Shown one piece after another: positions 46,040 through 57,544 of a stretch of 64,000 bases of DNA. Within the stretch, counting starts at the first letter, position 1. Each line of letters opens with the position of its first letter. The position numbers were made by a program, and so were the translations under genes. The notes beneath the pieces are model-generated. The model was not told where the DNA came from. It saw only the letters and a list, made by a program, of their open reading frames with translations, and made no database searches. The stretch is taken from contig JAECUM010004886.1 in assembly GCA_016617855.1 (NCBI GenBank), forward strand, positions 62,001-126,000. The letters run 5' to 3'. The DNA comes from Megalonaias nervosa (lineage: Eukaryota; Mollusca; Bivalvia; Unionida; Unionidae).

Positions 46040-47390
46040 GTATAAAAGGCGATTTGGAATCTTTAGCAGTTTATGGCCTACTATAAATGAGCAGTAGGTT
46101 TTCTGTTGCGAGAAACCAACATGATCTCAGTAATGCTCTGTAAAATTCACACTCTATCATAGTCTTTTCTTAGTGAATTTAATACAAGGAGGCTATGATG
46201 TTCAACATGGGCAAATATGATGAATATTTAAATACTTGCTCGACTATTATTTTATAGGGAATTAATGACAGATAACTTTTTCCTATACTTTTCTATGTAA
46301 TATTCACATAGGAATTGATATTCAGCTAAGAAAATTTTTTCTGACTCTGTCTCAATGCCCATTTTGTACATTATGACTATATATATATATATATATATAT
46401 ATGGTTTAGAGGCACATCAACACAATGCTGGTTATATGTGCTGAAAAAATATAAATGTAGATATACAGAATTGCAAAAGAGCTTCAGGAAGATTAATCCT
46501 TCAAAATAAACAGATGTAATTTAAAGATGTTGAATTCTGTTAAAGGTATATGAAATAAAAGGTAACAGATAAAAGTCCTTGAAATATACAGTCAGAATTT
46601 GTTAATTAAACCAAATTCCCTAAAAAAATCCAAGATTTTCTCTAGAGTCATATCATCATACAATTTCCTGAGTTCATATCAAAATAACTAGGACAATTTT
46701 TTAGTAAACAATTATTACACAATAATGAAGAAAATATTGTGCTGTTAGATTCTTTTTAATTTACATTTTTTCAATAATTTATTTAATTCATATCAGTTTT
46801 GTATTCCTTGAAGTAAAAAGCTACGTTTGTGGCAAACTTTTTCCTGATTTTGTTTAGTAGTAGAACTCCACACTTTATTAGTACCTCACATCTAGATGCA
46901 AGATCACTGTAGTAATCCCCTTGTACATGAATCCATCTGTCAATCTGTTCACAGTTCTTGTAACCACCAAGCTCTTTGACCCTTCCACATAATTGGATGT
47001 CATTTGGTTGGTAAATTGCTTATTGCACATAAATGTATGTTTAAAGGTTTCATCTTTTCAGATGCAATTTTGATGGAGTTATTTCTTCTTTTCTATCAAT
47101 TTTCAATCTCCACTACAGCTGATATTTATAACCAGCATAATTCAAGAAACATTCAACATATCATGATGTAATTTGTTGTGAGCATTTTCTCATAGACAAA
47201 TATGTTTTTTTAGGGATTTTGCGACTTCATTTTTGAGTTATAACCCTTGACTATTGATTTTATATCTTCACGTGAGATGTTTCTTGTAACCAGCATAGCT
47301 CAAGAACCATTCAACATATTTTGATGCAGTTTGGTGTGAACATTTTCACATAAACCTATATATGCTTTATACCAGTTTTATGTCATCAAC
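46040..47390. other. Intergenic sequence with (AT)n and a degenerate repeat
   Basis: An (AT)n run lies at about 46,379-46,402. From about 46,960 to 47,370 two or three diverged ~180-bp units share CCAGCATA(A/G)(C/T)TCAAGAA and CATTCAACATAT. No gene is evident. Confidence 0.45.
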
Positions 47391-47394
47391 TATA

Positions 47395-47815
47395 CTTTTG
47401 GCAGGACCATAACAGTATTGTGATTTGGCAGGACCATAATAGCACTGTGCTTTGGCTGGACCATAACAGTATTGAGGTTTTGGCAGGACCATAATAGCAT
47501 GTGGTTTGGCAGGACCATAATAGTATCGTGATTTTGGCAGGACCATAACAATATTATTGTTTGGCAGGACCATAATAGCATTGTGGTTTGGCAGGACCAT
47601 TACTGTATTGTGGTTTTGGCAGGACCATAGCAGTATTGTGGTTTTGGAAGGACCACAACAGTATTGTGGTTTTGGCAGGACCATAGGAGTATTGTGGTTT
47701 TGGTAGGACCATTACTGTATTGTGGTTTTGGCAGGACCATAACAGTATTGTGGTTTTGGCAGGACCATAGCAGTATTGTGGTTTTGGCAGGACCATAACA
47801 GTAATGTTCTTTGGC
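47395..47815. repeat. 28-bp minisatellite
   Basis: About 15 copies of GGCAGGACCATAACAGTATT + GTGGTTTT. As 28 is not a multiple of three, the minus strand stays open in several frames with a 28-residue peptide period; these frames are artefacts. Confidence 0.9.
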
Positions 47816-47819
47816 AGAA

Positions 47820-49548
47820 CTATAATTGTATGAGGTAAGTAAAATGATTTATCATTGATTCCACAAGCAAGAAAGTTGACTAATTAATGCAAAGTACAAA
47901 TTCAGCTTTCATGTAGAATATAATAATGATGATGATGATGATGTTTTACTTATGATGAAAAATGTGGATAAAAATGTACTCTTATGGGCAGAAAAAGAGG
48001 AAATTCCACTAGTGTGAAAAAATAATCACCAGAAACTGAGATTTTCCTCTTTATTGGATGGTTACAACATTAGCTTGCAATTGGGGTCTATGGTGAAATT
48101 TCCCACATGGTCTGCAAGAAAAGGCTGACCTGTCCAATTACAAGGGCAATTTACAATGAAGTATTACAACCAGTTTGAGCATTTTTTATTTCTGGCCAAT
48201 GAAATATTTTGCTTTATTTGTTATGGGGTATAGTTTAGTTCGATTAGGGTGCCAGATTAATTTTGTTGATTTAATAGCCCTTGTGGCAACTTAAAAATAC
48301 AAAATTGAATTGGGTGTACTTAGATTGGCCATACACAATTGCTGATCTGACAATAAACTGCCTGAACAAAAAGAGGCTTTCATTGTCTTGGTATAATTAG
48401 TGGGAACTGTTGCAATAAAGGCTACTTTAACATGAAAATGGAAGAATTAATTACTTTTAAATTAAAAATAAAACCCTCTTTCCATGATAAACATGTTTGT
48501 ATTTTAGATTGCTTTTGGTGGGTTATGTAACATTTCTTGAAAATTTCAGTAATTATTGTGGGAAACCCACAAGTTGTTAAAGATGACACTCTGGGTACAT
48601 AGATTACACACTGGTTACTATAGGAAAATCCACTATTTTTAAAAAATGGCACTTTGGACTTTAATGGGAATTTAATGTTAAAAACGTCTATAAGATTAAT
48701 AATGGGTGTCAAAATGGACACACACTGATTAAATAAAGCATGGTGGCCAGTGCCTTGATAAATGGAGGTCAAATGTCACAACAGTATAATGAAGATGTCC
48801 TGACTGGAAGTAGCTTTTTTAAAAATAGTTTGTGCATCTGCCATGAAAATTTTATTTTGTATGTGTACAGAAGAAATTAAACCTTTGTACCTGAACACTA
48901 AACAGTTTTTAAAAATTTCTTTTTTAAATATGGCTGACACAAAATGTTTTTCTGAAATAACAAAACTGACATTGAATTTAGCAGAGACTAAAAAATTATG
49001 GCCTAAAGTCATACTGAAATTCCCAAACTTACATGGAATGTATTGAAGACTAAAATAACTTGAGAGTTGTCTCTTGTAAATCTTTGTAAGCCAACAGCTT
49101 CTATTTGTAATTGGTTTTATAGCTTTTTGCATTATTCTGATTTATGAAGGTGTTTCTACTCCTGGCCCTCTAACCTTTGCTGATTTAGGGATTGTTCTTG
49201 GGTCTGATTAAATGATCTGGCTTCCGTATCATTTGACTAATCAGCCCCAGTTACACCAGTATCCATTCTGTTAACAAAAACTCATCAAAACATCCTTGCA
49301 CAATCCAACAATTTTGCTATCTCTGTAATGTTAGTCAAACACAATCATATTTCATCCCAGATTTTTAGAAGTCCGTTGTATTTACAATTATCTATGACTC
49401 ATAGTTTTCTGAATAAACATTTCATTGAATTTTTGTATATTAGAATATCAAGGAAAGTCATAATAAATTCCTAGTTTATCAGTATCTGAAAATTCTTCCT
49501 TATTTTTCTCTTTAGGTATGCAAGAGTTTTCTTAATTACCTTTTATAA
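47820..49548. other. Intergenic sequence, two unexplained minus-strand frames
   Basis: Contains two adjacent minus-strand open frames (48,422-48,772, 116 codons; 48,776-49,132, 118 codons) of different phase. Neither shows a recognisable motif, and their composition (Phe, Ile, Lys, Ser) is what AT-rich DNA gives. I do not call them genes. Confidence 0.35.
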
Positions 49549-49696
49549 ACCACAAGTGATTCTTCAAAAAATGACCGTTTTCTCATGAAGGATCGCCTGC
49601 TCGTTTATTCATTGATCCAATCACCACAAGTGATTCTTCAAAAAATGACCGTTTTCTCATGAAGGATCGCCTGCTCGTTTATTCATTGATCCAATC
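49549..49696. repeat. Perfect 74-bp tandem duplication
   Basis: Copies at 49,549-49,622 and 49,623-49,696 are identical as read (start ACCACAAGTGATTCTTCAAA, end TTCATTGATCCAATC). Identity implies a very recent event or an assembly artefact. Confidence 0.92.
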
Positions 49697-50264
49697 AAAC
49701 ACTGATGGCACTGCATCCAGGCATGGTCTTTATCTGACTGTAGTCATCTTTTGTCAAATGTTTTGAACACACAGCTGTTGACTTTGTCACCTAGCCAAGG
49801 CGAATAAGTTGGATTAAAATACTAATGCATAATAAGAAAATTAATTGTCATAAAGAGCCACAAGCAAGAATGACTATTTAAGGCTTTTATCAAATGATGG
49901 CACTATTTAGTATTAACTGAATTTATTTTAATCTATACAGTAAAGGAGAGGATTCTTAGGAATGGAATGACATTGGAGTGTTTGATCCTGTCATGAATCT
50001 GAAGTATAAATGGCACACAACAACGCTGTCATTATTGTCTACTAGTATTGCTAGTGGCATCCATCTCCTATGCAGATTCAACTGCAGTTTGCAAATTTAG
50101 TCGCGTTCTGGCATGCATATAATTTGAGAGAAGTCTATAGCTGCAGCAATTGAAACACATTGTTACACCATTTCCACTGAACAACCGTTTTTACCATTCA
50201 CTTAATGGTAGCTTTTCATTTCTTTCTGAATTGATGTTATTAATATTTTGTCTAAAGATATTTG

Positions 50265-50489
50265 CTATCTTGGGACTGCTATTTGTATTCGTCGACTTTC
50301 ACAGCCTTGTAATACTATTTGTACTCGTCGACTTTCACAGCCTTGTAATATCTCGTTTAATTTAGCCTTTTTATCTGATTCTCTCGCTTTATCAATATTG
50401 CCTTTTGATTTCTTTATAAAGTCCTCATTCAAGGCAAAGTCTGTTATCATTGCTAATACTGTTGAATCTACAGTATGTGTATCACTCAT
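50265..50489 (-). CDS. Small unknown ORF at left end of Polinton
   Basis: 74 codons starting MSDTHTVDSTVLAMITDFAL, acidic then lysine-rich (KKSKGNIDKARESDKKAK). Its C-terminal part contains a tandem duplication of a 12-residue stretch (LQGCESRRVQI type) caused by a 36-bp DNA duplication. Its 5' flank is cut by the LTR retrotransposon only ~15 bp upstream of the ATG. No family recognised; assignment to the Polinton rests on position and composition. Confidence 0.35.
   Translation of the reverse strand: MSDTHTVDSTVLAMITDFALNEDFIKKSKGNIDKARESDKKAKLNEILQGCESRRVQIVLQGCESRRIQIAVPR
50278..50349. repeat. 36-bp tandem duplication inside the small ORF
   Basis: CTATTTGTA(T/C)TCGTCGACTT + TCACAGCCTTGTAATA present twice in succession with one difference, keeping the minus-strand frame. 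Confidence 0.9.
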
Positions 50490-50507
50490 ATATCCTCTTA
50501 TTTAACT

Positions 50508-51430
50508 TGTTACGTATATGTAATTAAATTGCTTGTGTGTTAGTTTTAAAATTCTTTTTTATTTTATTTTTTGTTTCATTACATTTTATTGTAATGATTA
50601 TTGAAAGGATTCGAAATTCTTTTTCAGTAATTCAATATTTTCTTTTAGTAAATGTTGTTTATCTAAGACGTAAAACGTGTTACATGAGAATTATTTTTAG
50701 TTAACCTAGTTCGTCTTGGGTTGGGAAGTTCGTAAACAGACAGTTAAAATGATTGGTCAGTATCGAGGCCATACTTTGATTGCGTGATCACCATGTGTTA
50801 ACAACGTTTTTTTTATTATTGGTTCTTAAGTGGGGCTACACTGGTGTACGTGATAGATTTCTTGTAGTAAGAGACCACATGACCCATCTCACGAGACTTG
50901 AAATCATGTTTTTGGGGTTTAAATACGCCTTCTTAATATTTTTCTGTCAGAGTCGTTTTAACATCCTGAAGCAACAAGGTGTTTTTTTTTAATTGTTGCC
51001 AGATTGTTTGTTTTTCATCTGTTTTTTGGATTTAATAATTTATTCTCCTGGAAACTCAACATGTTGACTTTTTTATTAAAAAAATTCTGAAAGATATTCA
51101 TGGAAATTTATTCTGGAATTATTCGGAAACAAAAACTGTGATTCAGTTGAGGAATTGTTGATATTCGTACATGGACCACATCAGACATCATCGCCTTCCA
51201 TATTTGTATGTCGTCGAGATTCGAACCTGGATTCTAATAGAACTATTTAGTGATAGGACTTGCATTTTTCATTCTTAGGATTAAATTTTGGATTATATTC
51301 ACAAACTGTAAGTCCTATTTACCAATTTTTACATTGTTTTCTAGGGAAATAAATTATTTTGTTAAAATATACAAAGCTTGTTGACTTCACTATTTTCTTC
51401 TGTTACATTTGTACGAGCCTACACGTAACA
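50508..51430 (+). repeat. 5' LTR
   Basis: 923 bp, TG...CA ends, with a GGGAAATAAATTATTT region (poly(A)-signal-like) about 75 bp before the end. Compared with the 3' LTR it has a ~21-bp segment near 50,630 that the other lacks, plus scattered substitutions. Confidence 0.95.
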
Positions 51431-51439
51431 GGAGAAAAT

Positions 51440-51457
51440 TGGAGGCTCATCCGGGAT
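51440..51457 (+). promoter_or_regulatory. Primer-binding site, tRNA-Pro type
   Basis: TGGAGGCTCATCCGGGAT begins nine bases after the 5' LTR. It differs at two positions from the tRNA-Pro complementary site known from murine gammaretroviruses, so priming by tRNA-Pro is the likely mechanism (inference). Confidence 0.75.
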
Positions 51458-51587
51458 ATAAGAATTTTGGTTAAATATTTCAGAAAATTGTTTTTTGAAA
51501 TTTAAAAACCCCTACTTTCTAAATCCCAAGTACTATTTTACATTTTTCTTTGAAATCTTAAGTGAAAACAACAGGCTTTCATTTACA

Positions 51588-53072
51588 ATGTCATCAAAAG
51601 TAGAAATATTTCTCTCTAATCCAACTCAGGAGCAGTTGGATAGTCTGAAAAAAGATGAGTTGCTTGAACTTGCCAGAAAGTACGATCTTTCTGAAGCAAA
51701 ATCTTCCTTGACGAAACAAGAAATTAAAAATATTTTGATCCAATATTTGGTGGGGAAAAATATTTTTAATAAAAGTGTTTTGGCATCAGTCAGTAAGTCT
51801 ATGACAGACACTGACATTAAAGTAATGGAATTAAAAATGAAATATAAGATGGAAATAGAGTTAAGGAAGCTCGAGCTTCAGAAAGAAGAAAAAGAGAAAC
51901 AAATGCAGTTGCAATTTGAAGAGAAGCAATTGCAAATGCAGTTTGAAGAAAAGGAGAGAGAGAGACAGGAGAGGGAGAAAGATAAACAATTACTATTTGA
52001 AAAAGAGGAGAAAGAGAGAAAATTACAATTTGAAGAAAAGGAGAAAGAGAGACAATTACAATTTGAGAAAGAGGAGAGAGAGAGACAGGAGAGGGAGAAA
52101 GATAAACAGTTACAATTACAAAGAGAGAAGGATGAAAGGGAATTTCAACTTAGAATGAAAGAATTTGAGCTGGCAAGTGGCAAGCACGATTCCACTTCAC
52201 ATACAGATTCAAGTTTTGACATTTCATAAAATATTAGGGTAGTTCCTCCTTTTAGAGAAAAAGAAGAAGACAAATATTTTCCTCGTTTTGCAAAAGTTGC
52301 AGAAAATTTGAAATGGCCAAGGGAGTATTGGACTCAGCTTCTACAATGTGTACTAGTTGGTAAAACTAGTGATATTTATCATTCAATGTCAGTACAACAG
52401 AGTTCTGATTATGATTTGGTTAAGCAGTGCATTTTAAAGGGTTATGCGTTAGTCCCTGAGGCTTATCGGCAAAAATTCAGGAACTATACAAAGGAAGCTG
52501 GACAGACTTATGTCGAATTTGCTAGAAAAAAAGAACAGTTATTTAAGAGATGGTGCTTAGCCAAGAAAGTTGAACATGATTATGAAAGTCTTGAACAACT
52601 TGTGTTACTTGAAGAGTTCAAAAACTGTGTTCCTAATGATATTAAGAATCATCTTGAAGAGCATAAGATTGAAACCTTGGAAAATGCTGCTCATGCTGCC
52701 GATGAGTACTCCTCAACTCATAAAGTTCCTGTTGTAGGCAAATCATTCACTCAGCAGTCTACTGGTAGAAAGGTATTTCAGCCTAATACGACTCCTCCTA
52801 AAATTCAATCTGGCACAAGTTTTAAAAATCAAGCTTCTGATAAACTTGATTCAAAATCCTTGTTTCTGCCTACGTATACCTATTGCAAGAAAAAAGGACA
52901 TATCATTTCTGATTGCATTAAATTGAAATATAGGCATCAGAATCAAGATAGACCTATTCCAAATGCTCTTATTTCTAAGAGGTCAAGGTCACGGTCATGT
53001 ATTGAAAGCAATACATTTGTTGGGTCTAATAAACCTCAGTCTGATTTTATTATTTATTATGGAGAATTATGA
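51588..53072 (+). pseudogene. gag, interrupted by one in-frame stop
   Basis: The frame starts at ATG 51,588 (MSSKVEIFLSNPTQEQLDSL) and stays in one phase to 53,072, a total of 495 codons broken by TAA at 52,227-52,229. The N-terminal ~60 residues look like a SAP-type helix-turn-helix (LARKYDL...LTKQEIKNIL). Next is a long charged coiled coil of E/K/R/Q repeats (about residues 80-200), and after the stop a capsid-like helical domain (WPREYWTQLLQ, TYVEFARKKEQLF). A single zinc knuckle follows near 52,884 (CKKKGHIISDC), in which the position expected for the first Cys is Tyr (52,875-52,877). It would package element RNA into particles. The end overlaps the protease frame by 110 bp, suggesting programmed frameshifting or a decayed junction. 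Confidence 0.85.
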
Positions 53073-53637
53073 ACCATTCATGTCGAAGGGTTCTATATCA
53101 CTCTTGGGTGATTCGGCCAAGCCTATCCCTATTAAATTTTTAAGGGATACAGGAGCTTCTCAGAGTCTTTTATTGTCAGGTATTTTGCCTTCTTCTGAGA
53201 ATTCCTGTTCTAATGAGAGTGTTCTCATTCAGGAAGTAGATTGCGGCTTTGTTAATGTTCCTCTCCATTGTGTAAATTTGTCATCAGACTTGGTTTCAGG
53301 ACCTGTGACAGTCGGAATAATAGTGCCTAATTTACCCGTTGAGGGTATTCATTTGTTGCTAGGCAACGACCTAGCTGGAGACAAGGTTGTGGTTAATCCA
53401 CTTGTAACTGACAAGCCTTCTTTGGATCAGAAACTTGATCCTATTGAAAAAGAATACCCTGAGTTATACCCAGCTTGTGCAGTTACCAGAGCTATGTCAA
53501 AGAAAGCTCTTGAGAATGATTTTGATAAGGAAAATATTCCTTTAGCTGACACATGTATTGGTCAGGCTTTTGATGAGGTCACTTTCACTTCTAATTTGGA
53601 TCAATCAAAGGTATTGATCACAGTGATCCTCTTTTAA
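52963..53637 (+). pseudogene. pol part 1: aspartic protease
   Basis: A +1 frame relative to gag. The active-site triad reads DTGAS (53,146-53,160), followed by LLLSG and, ~85 residues on, the hydrophobic HLLLGNDLAG block (flap and C-terminal strand of a retroviral-type protease). An ATG at about 53,059 lies in this frame, but a fusion made by frameshifting is more usual. The frame runs into a TAA at 53,635-53,637 after a frameshift near 53,605; the continuing pol sequence is in the next phase. Confidence 0.85.
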
Positions 53638-53649
53638 ATACTCATTCTC

Positions 53650-54530
53650 TTTTATCTAATCAGGGTGATAAACGACAATCACTTGTCGTCGAACAGGAAA
53701 AGATCCTGAGATCTCCTGTTTGTTTCAGAGGGCCATTAGTGAAACTGAAGCCACTGAAGTACCTGTCTATTATTTCATTAAAAATGGAATTCTTATGAGA
53801 AAATGGAGACCTCCCGAGGTACCTGCTAATGACGAATGGTCAGTGAACTATCAGATTGTAGTTCCAAAATCTTACAGACAGGAAATACTTAGTTTGGCCC
53901 ATGAAACTCCTCTGGCTAGTCATTTAGGGATAAATAAAACTTATAACAAGATCTTGACTCACTTTTATTGGCCAAAAATCAAAAGTGATGTTTGTAAATT
54001 TTGTAGATCTTGTCATACTTGTCAAATGGTAGGAAAACCCAATCAGAAGATACCTAAGGCTCATCTGCAGCCAATTCCTGCATTTGACGAACCATTTAGC
54101 AGAATTATGGTAGATTGTGTTGGTCCCTTACCTAAGACCAAGTCAGGCAACCAATATTTATTGACCATTATGTGTGCGTCAACAAGATTCCCAGAGGCAA
54201 TTCCTTTGAGGAATATTATAGTAAAAGCTTTGATAAAGCTTTTTACTCAATTTGGCCTTCCCCAATCTGTCCAATCAGATCAAAGGTCAAATTTCATGTC
54301 TGGACTTTTCCAGCATGTTATGCTTGAATTTGGCACTCCGCAATTCAAGTCAAAAGTGAAACTATGGTTTCAAAAAAATTTACTTGAGAGAACATTTGAG
54401 TCCTGTAATAGAGTTCATTCTCTCTTGCTCATTCTTCAAAAGTTTCTTCAATTTAGATTTTACGGCCCTTACAAAGTAAAGAAGAAAATGAATGAGTTAA
54501 ATTATAATAATAGTACTCTGGTCTAAATAA
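53650..54530 (+). pseudogene. pol part 2: integrase, upstream of RT, partly deleted
   Basis: Zinc-binding region HETPLASH...CKFCRSCHTCQ (near 53,900-54,025), then the catalytic core: D in IMVDCVGP (54,113-54,115), D in QSDQRSNF (54,278-54,280) and E in LLER (54,386-54,388), giving D-54-D-35-E spacing. Sequence around the last motif is abnormal (KVKLWFQKN), and the ~100 residues normally between the core and the C-terminal GPY/F module are missing; the module itself (FYGPYKV, from about 54,458) follows almost at once. It would insert the cDNA. Its place before RT defines the Gmr1-like order. Confidence 0.9.
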
Positions 54531-54603
54531 ATTAATGGAGTACTAGTATATTGAAAGAGATAGCCAAGTAAATCATACAATTAATTTAGTTGTACCTGTC
54601 CCA

Positions 54604-55166
54604 CCAACTGAGGATTTAAGTGAAGAAATTCAATTGGACACCGTTGAACTTGGAGCAACAAATCTTCGGAATTCGGAAATTATGAAAGATCTAGACCAGA
54701 AACTTATACATTTGCAACAACAAGAAAGAAATGAACTTAAACAGTTATTATTCGAATATGAGCACTTGTTTCCGGATATTCCTACGAGGACAAACAAAAT
54801 TTTCATGACGTTGAAATTGTAGATTCAAAACCTGTGAAACAACACCCATACAGGATGAACCCTCCCAAACAGGAATGCTTGAAAAAGGAAATTCAGTATT
54901 TGCTGGAGAACGATTTCATAGAGCCCTGTAAAAGTGATTGGAGTTCACCATGTGTACTTGTTCCGAAACCGGATAAAACTTTCCGTATGTGCACTGATTA
55001 TAGGAAGGTGAACAGTGTGACAAAAACAGATTCATTTCCGTTACCAAGGATCGATGATTGCATTGATAAAATTGGAAATGCCAAGTACGTCACCAAATTT
55101 GACCTTCTGAAAGATTTTGGCAAATTCCACTTACGGAAAGAGCAAAAGAAATTTCGGCGTTTGTGA
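54604..55166 (+). pseudogene. pol part 3: reverse transcriptase, N-terminal part
   Basis: A linker frame (54,604-54,822; ERNELKQLLFEYEHLFPDIP) leads, through a frameshift near 54,810, into RT motifs HPYRMNPPKQECLKKEI, WSSPCVLVPKPD, FRMCTDYRKVN and FPLPRIDDCID. The first catalytic Asp region (KFDLL) is present, then a one-base frameshift near 55,120 ends the frame at 55,166. Confidence 0.88.
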
Positions 55167-56083
55167 CTCCAGATGGACTCTATCAATATAAAGTAATGCC
55201 GTTTGGGATGAAGGGTTCTCCAAGTACGTTTCAACGCTTGATGAATATAATTACTTCCGGTCTAGATAATTGTGATGCTTATATTGATGATGTCATCATC
55301 TACAACGACACCTGGAAAGGACATCTAGCCACGATTCGGAAATTCTTTGAAAGACTCACTGATGCTAATTTGACAATAAATTTATCTAAAAGTGAGTCCT
55401 GCCGTGCTTGTGTAACTTTTCTAGGACATATTGTGGGACATGGTCAAGTTAAACCTCTAGATGCTAAGGTCAAGGCTATCTCTGATTTTCCTGTGCCTGT
55501 CAGTAAAAAGCAATTAATGCGATTTTTGGGTATGGCCGGATACTATCGAAAGTTTTGTTCCAATTTTTCCAATATTGCTAAACCTCTGACAAATTTGTTA
55601 AGTAAGAGAAACAAGTTTCTCTGGACCGAAAAATGTCAGGAAGCTTTCGATAGATTAAAAGCCATACTCGAAAGTGCGCCTGTTCTAACAGCTCCAAATT
55701 TCAATCAGTCTTTTAAATTATCTGTGGATGCAAGTGATGTTGGGGTTGGAGCAGTATTGATTCAAGAAGATAGAAATGGTTTTGATCACCCAGTGTGCTA
55801 TTTCTCTAAGAAATTAAATAAGCACCGAAGAAATTACTCAACAGTCGAGAAGGAATGTTTGGCTTTAATATTGGCATTATAACATTTTGAAGTTTACATT
55901 AGCTCAGCTCCTTCTTTGGTTGTTGTGTATAGTGATCACACCCCCCTTACTTTCATCGACAAGATGAAAAATAAAAATCAAAGATTATTAAGGTGGAGTT
56001 TGTTTTTGCAAGAGTATAATCTCAACATCAGGCACATCAAAGGAAAAGACAATTTGATTGCAGATGCACTTTCCCGTGTATAG
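55140..56083 (+). pseudogene. pol part 4: RT palm/thumb and RNase H
   Basis: Continues RT in another phase with DGLYQYKVMPFGMKGSPSTF, the catalytic YIDD box (55,280-55,291), the LGHIV and GYYRKF thumb/connection motifs, and then RNase H: SVDASDVGVGAVL, STVEKECLALI, a TAA at 55,880-55,882 in the same phase, then YSDHTPL and ADALSRV ending at TAG 56,081-56,083. RT and RNase H make double-stranded cDNA. The TAA truncates RNase H before its third catalytic Asp. Confidence 0.9.
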
Positions 56084-56208
56084 AAATATTATTTCATATA
56101 TACTTTATATAATTCATAAGAATTTTCTTATGTAATTTTGTTTACCTCATGTATAATTTACATATGGTAAAAAGAAAGCTTTATTATATAAATCTTTCTT
56201 TTTTCTTT

Positions 56209-56219
56209 ATGGGGGGAAG
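56209..56219 (+). promoter_or_regulatory. Polypurine tract
   Basis: ATGGGGGGAAG lies immediately before the 3' LTR, the normal site of plus-strand priming. Confidence 0.85.
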
Positions 56220-57115
56220 TGTTACGTATATGTAATTAAATTGCTTGTGTGTTAGTTTTAAAATTCCTTTTTTATTTTTATTTTTCATTACATTTTATTG
56301 TAATGATTATTGTAAGGATTCGAAATTCTTTTTCAGTAAATGTTGTTTATCTAAGACGTAAAACGTGTTACATGAGAATTATTTTAGTTAACCTAGTTCG
56401 TCTTGGGTTGGGAAGTTCGTAAACAGGAAGTTAAAATGATTGGTCAGTATCAAGGCCATACTTTGATTGCGTGATCACCATGTGTAAACAACGTTTTTTT
56501 ATTATTGGTTCTTAAGTGGGGCTACACTGGTGTACGTGATAGATCTCTTGTAGTAAGAGACCACATGACCCATCTCGCGAGACTTGAAATGATGTTTTTG
56601 GGGTTTAAATACGCATTCTTAATATTTTTCTGTCAGAGTCGTTTTAACATCTTGAAGGAACAAGGTGTTTTTTTTAATTGTTGCCAGATTGTTTGTTTTT
56701 CATCTGTTTTTTGGATTTAATAATTTATTCTCCTGGAAACTCAACATGTTGACTTTTTTATTAAAAAAATTCTGAAAGATATTCATGGAAATTTATTCTG
56801 GAATTATTCGGAAACAAAAACTGTGATTCAGTTGAGGAATTGTTGATATTCGTACATGGACCACATCTGACGTCATCGCCTTCCATATTTGTATGTCGTC
56901 GAGATTCGAACCTGGATTCTAATAGAACTATTTAGTGATTGGACTCGTATTTTTCATTCTTAGGATTAAATTTTGGATTATATTCACAAACTGTAAGTCC
57001 TATTTACCAATTTTTACATTGTTTTCTAGGGAAATAAATTATTTTGTTAAAATATACAAAGCTTGTTGACTTCACTATTTTCTTCTGTTACATTTGTACG
57101 AGCCTACAGGTAACA
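56220..57115 (+). repeat. 3' LTR
   Basis: 896 bp, same ends as the 5' LTR. It lacks a ~21-bp segment and differs at scattered positions, so the insertion is not new. AACT follows at 57,116-57,119. Confidence 0.95.
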
Positions 57116-57208
57116 AACTTTACTCTTGATCAGCAAAGAATCTATGAACATTTCTTTTTCTAGTCATTGAACTTTCTCTGTCATTTGTTTAGTTTTTCAC
57201 TTTCATAC

Positions 57209-57400
57209 TTAAAATAAATTGTTCCCTATTAAAGTCTTATGTATTTCTGTTATATCACTTAAAGAGTCTAACAAATTTGATTCAGCAACACCAACTATTA
57301 TCTGTTGCTTGATTATATTATCATAAAATGTAGTAATTTCTACTCGTCGAATGATTTTTGGCTTAATCCATATTTTTCCTACTATTTTCCAACCTAATTA
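57209..57400 (-). pseudogene. Polinton remnant ORF right of the LTR element
   Basis: A ~64-codon minus-strand frame (contains GWKIVGKIWIKPKIIRRVEI and VGVAESNLLDSLSD) ending at TAA 57,209-57,211, with an in-frame TAA at its upstream edge after SSFME. No family recognised. It was next to the small ORF at 50,265-50,489 before the LTR element inserted. Confidence 0.3.
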
Positions 57401-57544
57401 TTCCATAAATGAACTTCCTCCTTTTTTATGGATATAATGTTAAATGATAACACGTTTTAGGACCTCCAATCAGAAAGCTGATTATCAGGATTATCAGTTT
57501 CTTTGTAATACAATGTTTAAGTTATATTCTTGTAAATTTTAAAA

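Larger units (their letters stand above)
50508..57115 (+). mobile_element. Gmr1-like Ty3/Gypsy LTR retrotransposon, inactive
   Basis: A 6.6-kb element flanked by AACT on both sides (50,504-50,507 and 57,116-57,119). LTRs are 923 and 896 bp, start TGTTACGTATATG and end GTAACA. A primer-binding site and polypurine tract are present. Domains run gag - protease - integrase - reverse transcriptase - RNase H. Integrase before RT is unlike ordinary Ty3/Gypsy elements and matches the Gmr1 group, described from fish and other deuterostomes. Breaks: TAA inside gag (52,227-52,229), frameshift near 53,605, loss of sequence in the integrase C-terminal part (54,390-54,460), frameshifts near 54,810 and 55,120, TAA in RNase H (55,880-55,882). 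Confidence 0.93.

Noticed and set aside
47367..47796. Three overlapping minus-strand frames rich in Pro, Gln, Tyr
   Set aside because: 28-bp minisatellite artefact, same logic as the 31-bp array.
48422..49132. Two adjacent ~117-codon minus-strand frames
   Set aside because: Different phases, no recognisable motif, composition as expected from AT-rich DNA; kept only as an unexplained stretch.
51626..51817. 63-codon minus-strand frame in gag
   Set aside because: Shadow of the gag coding sequence on the other strand.
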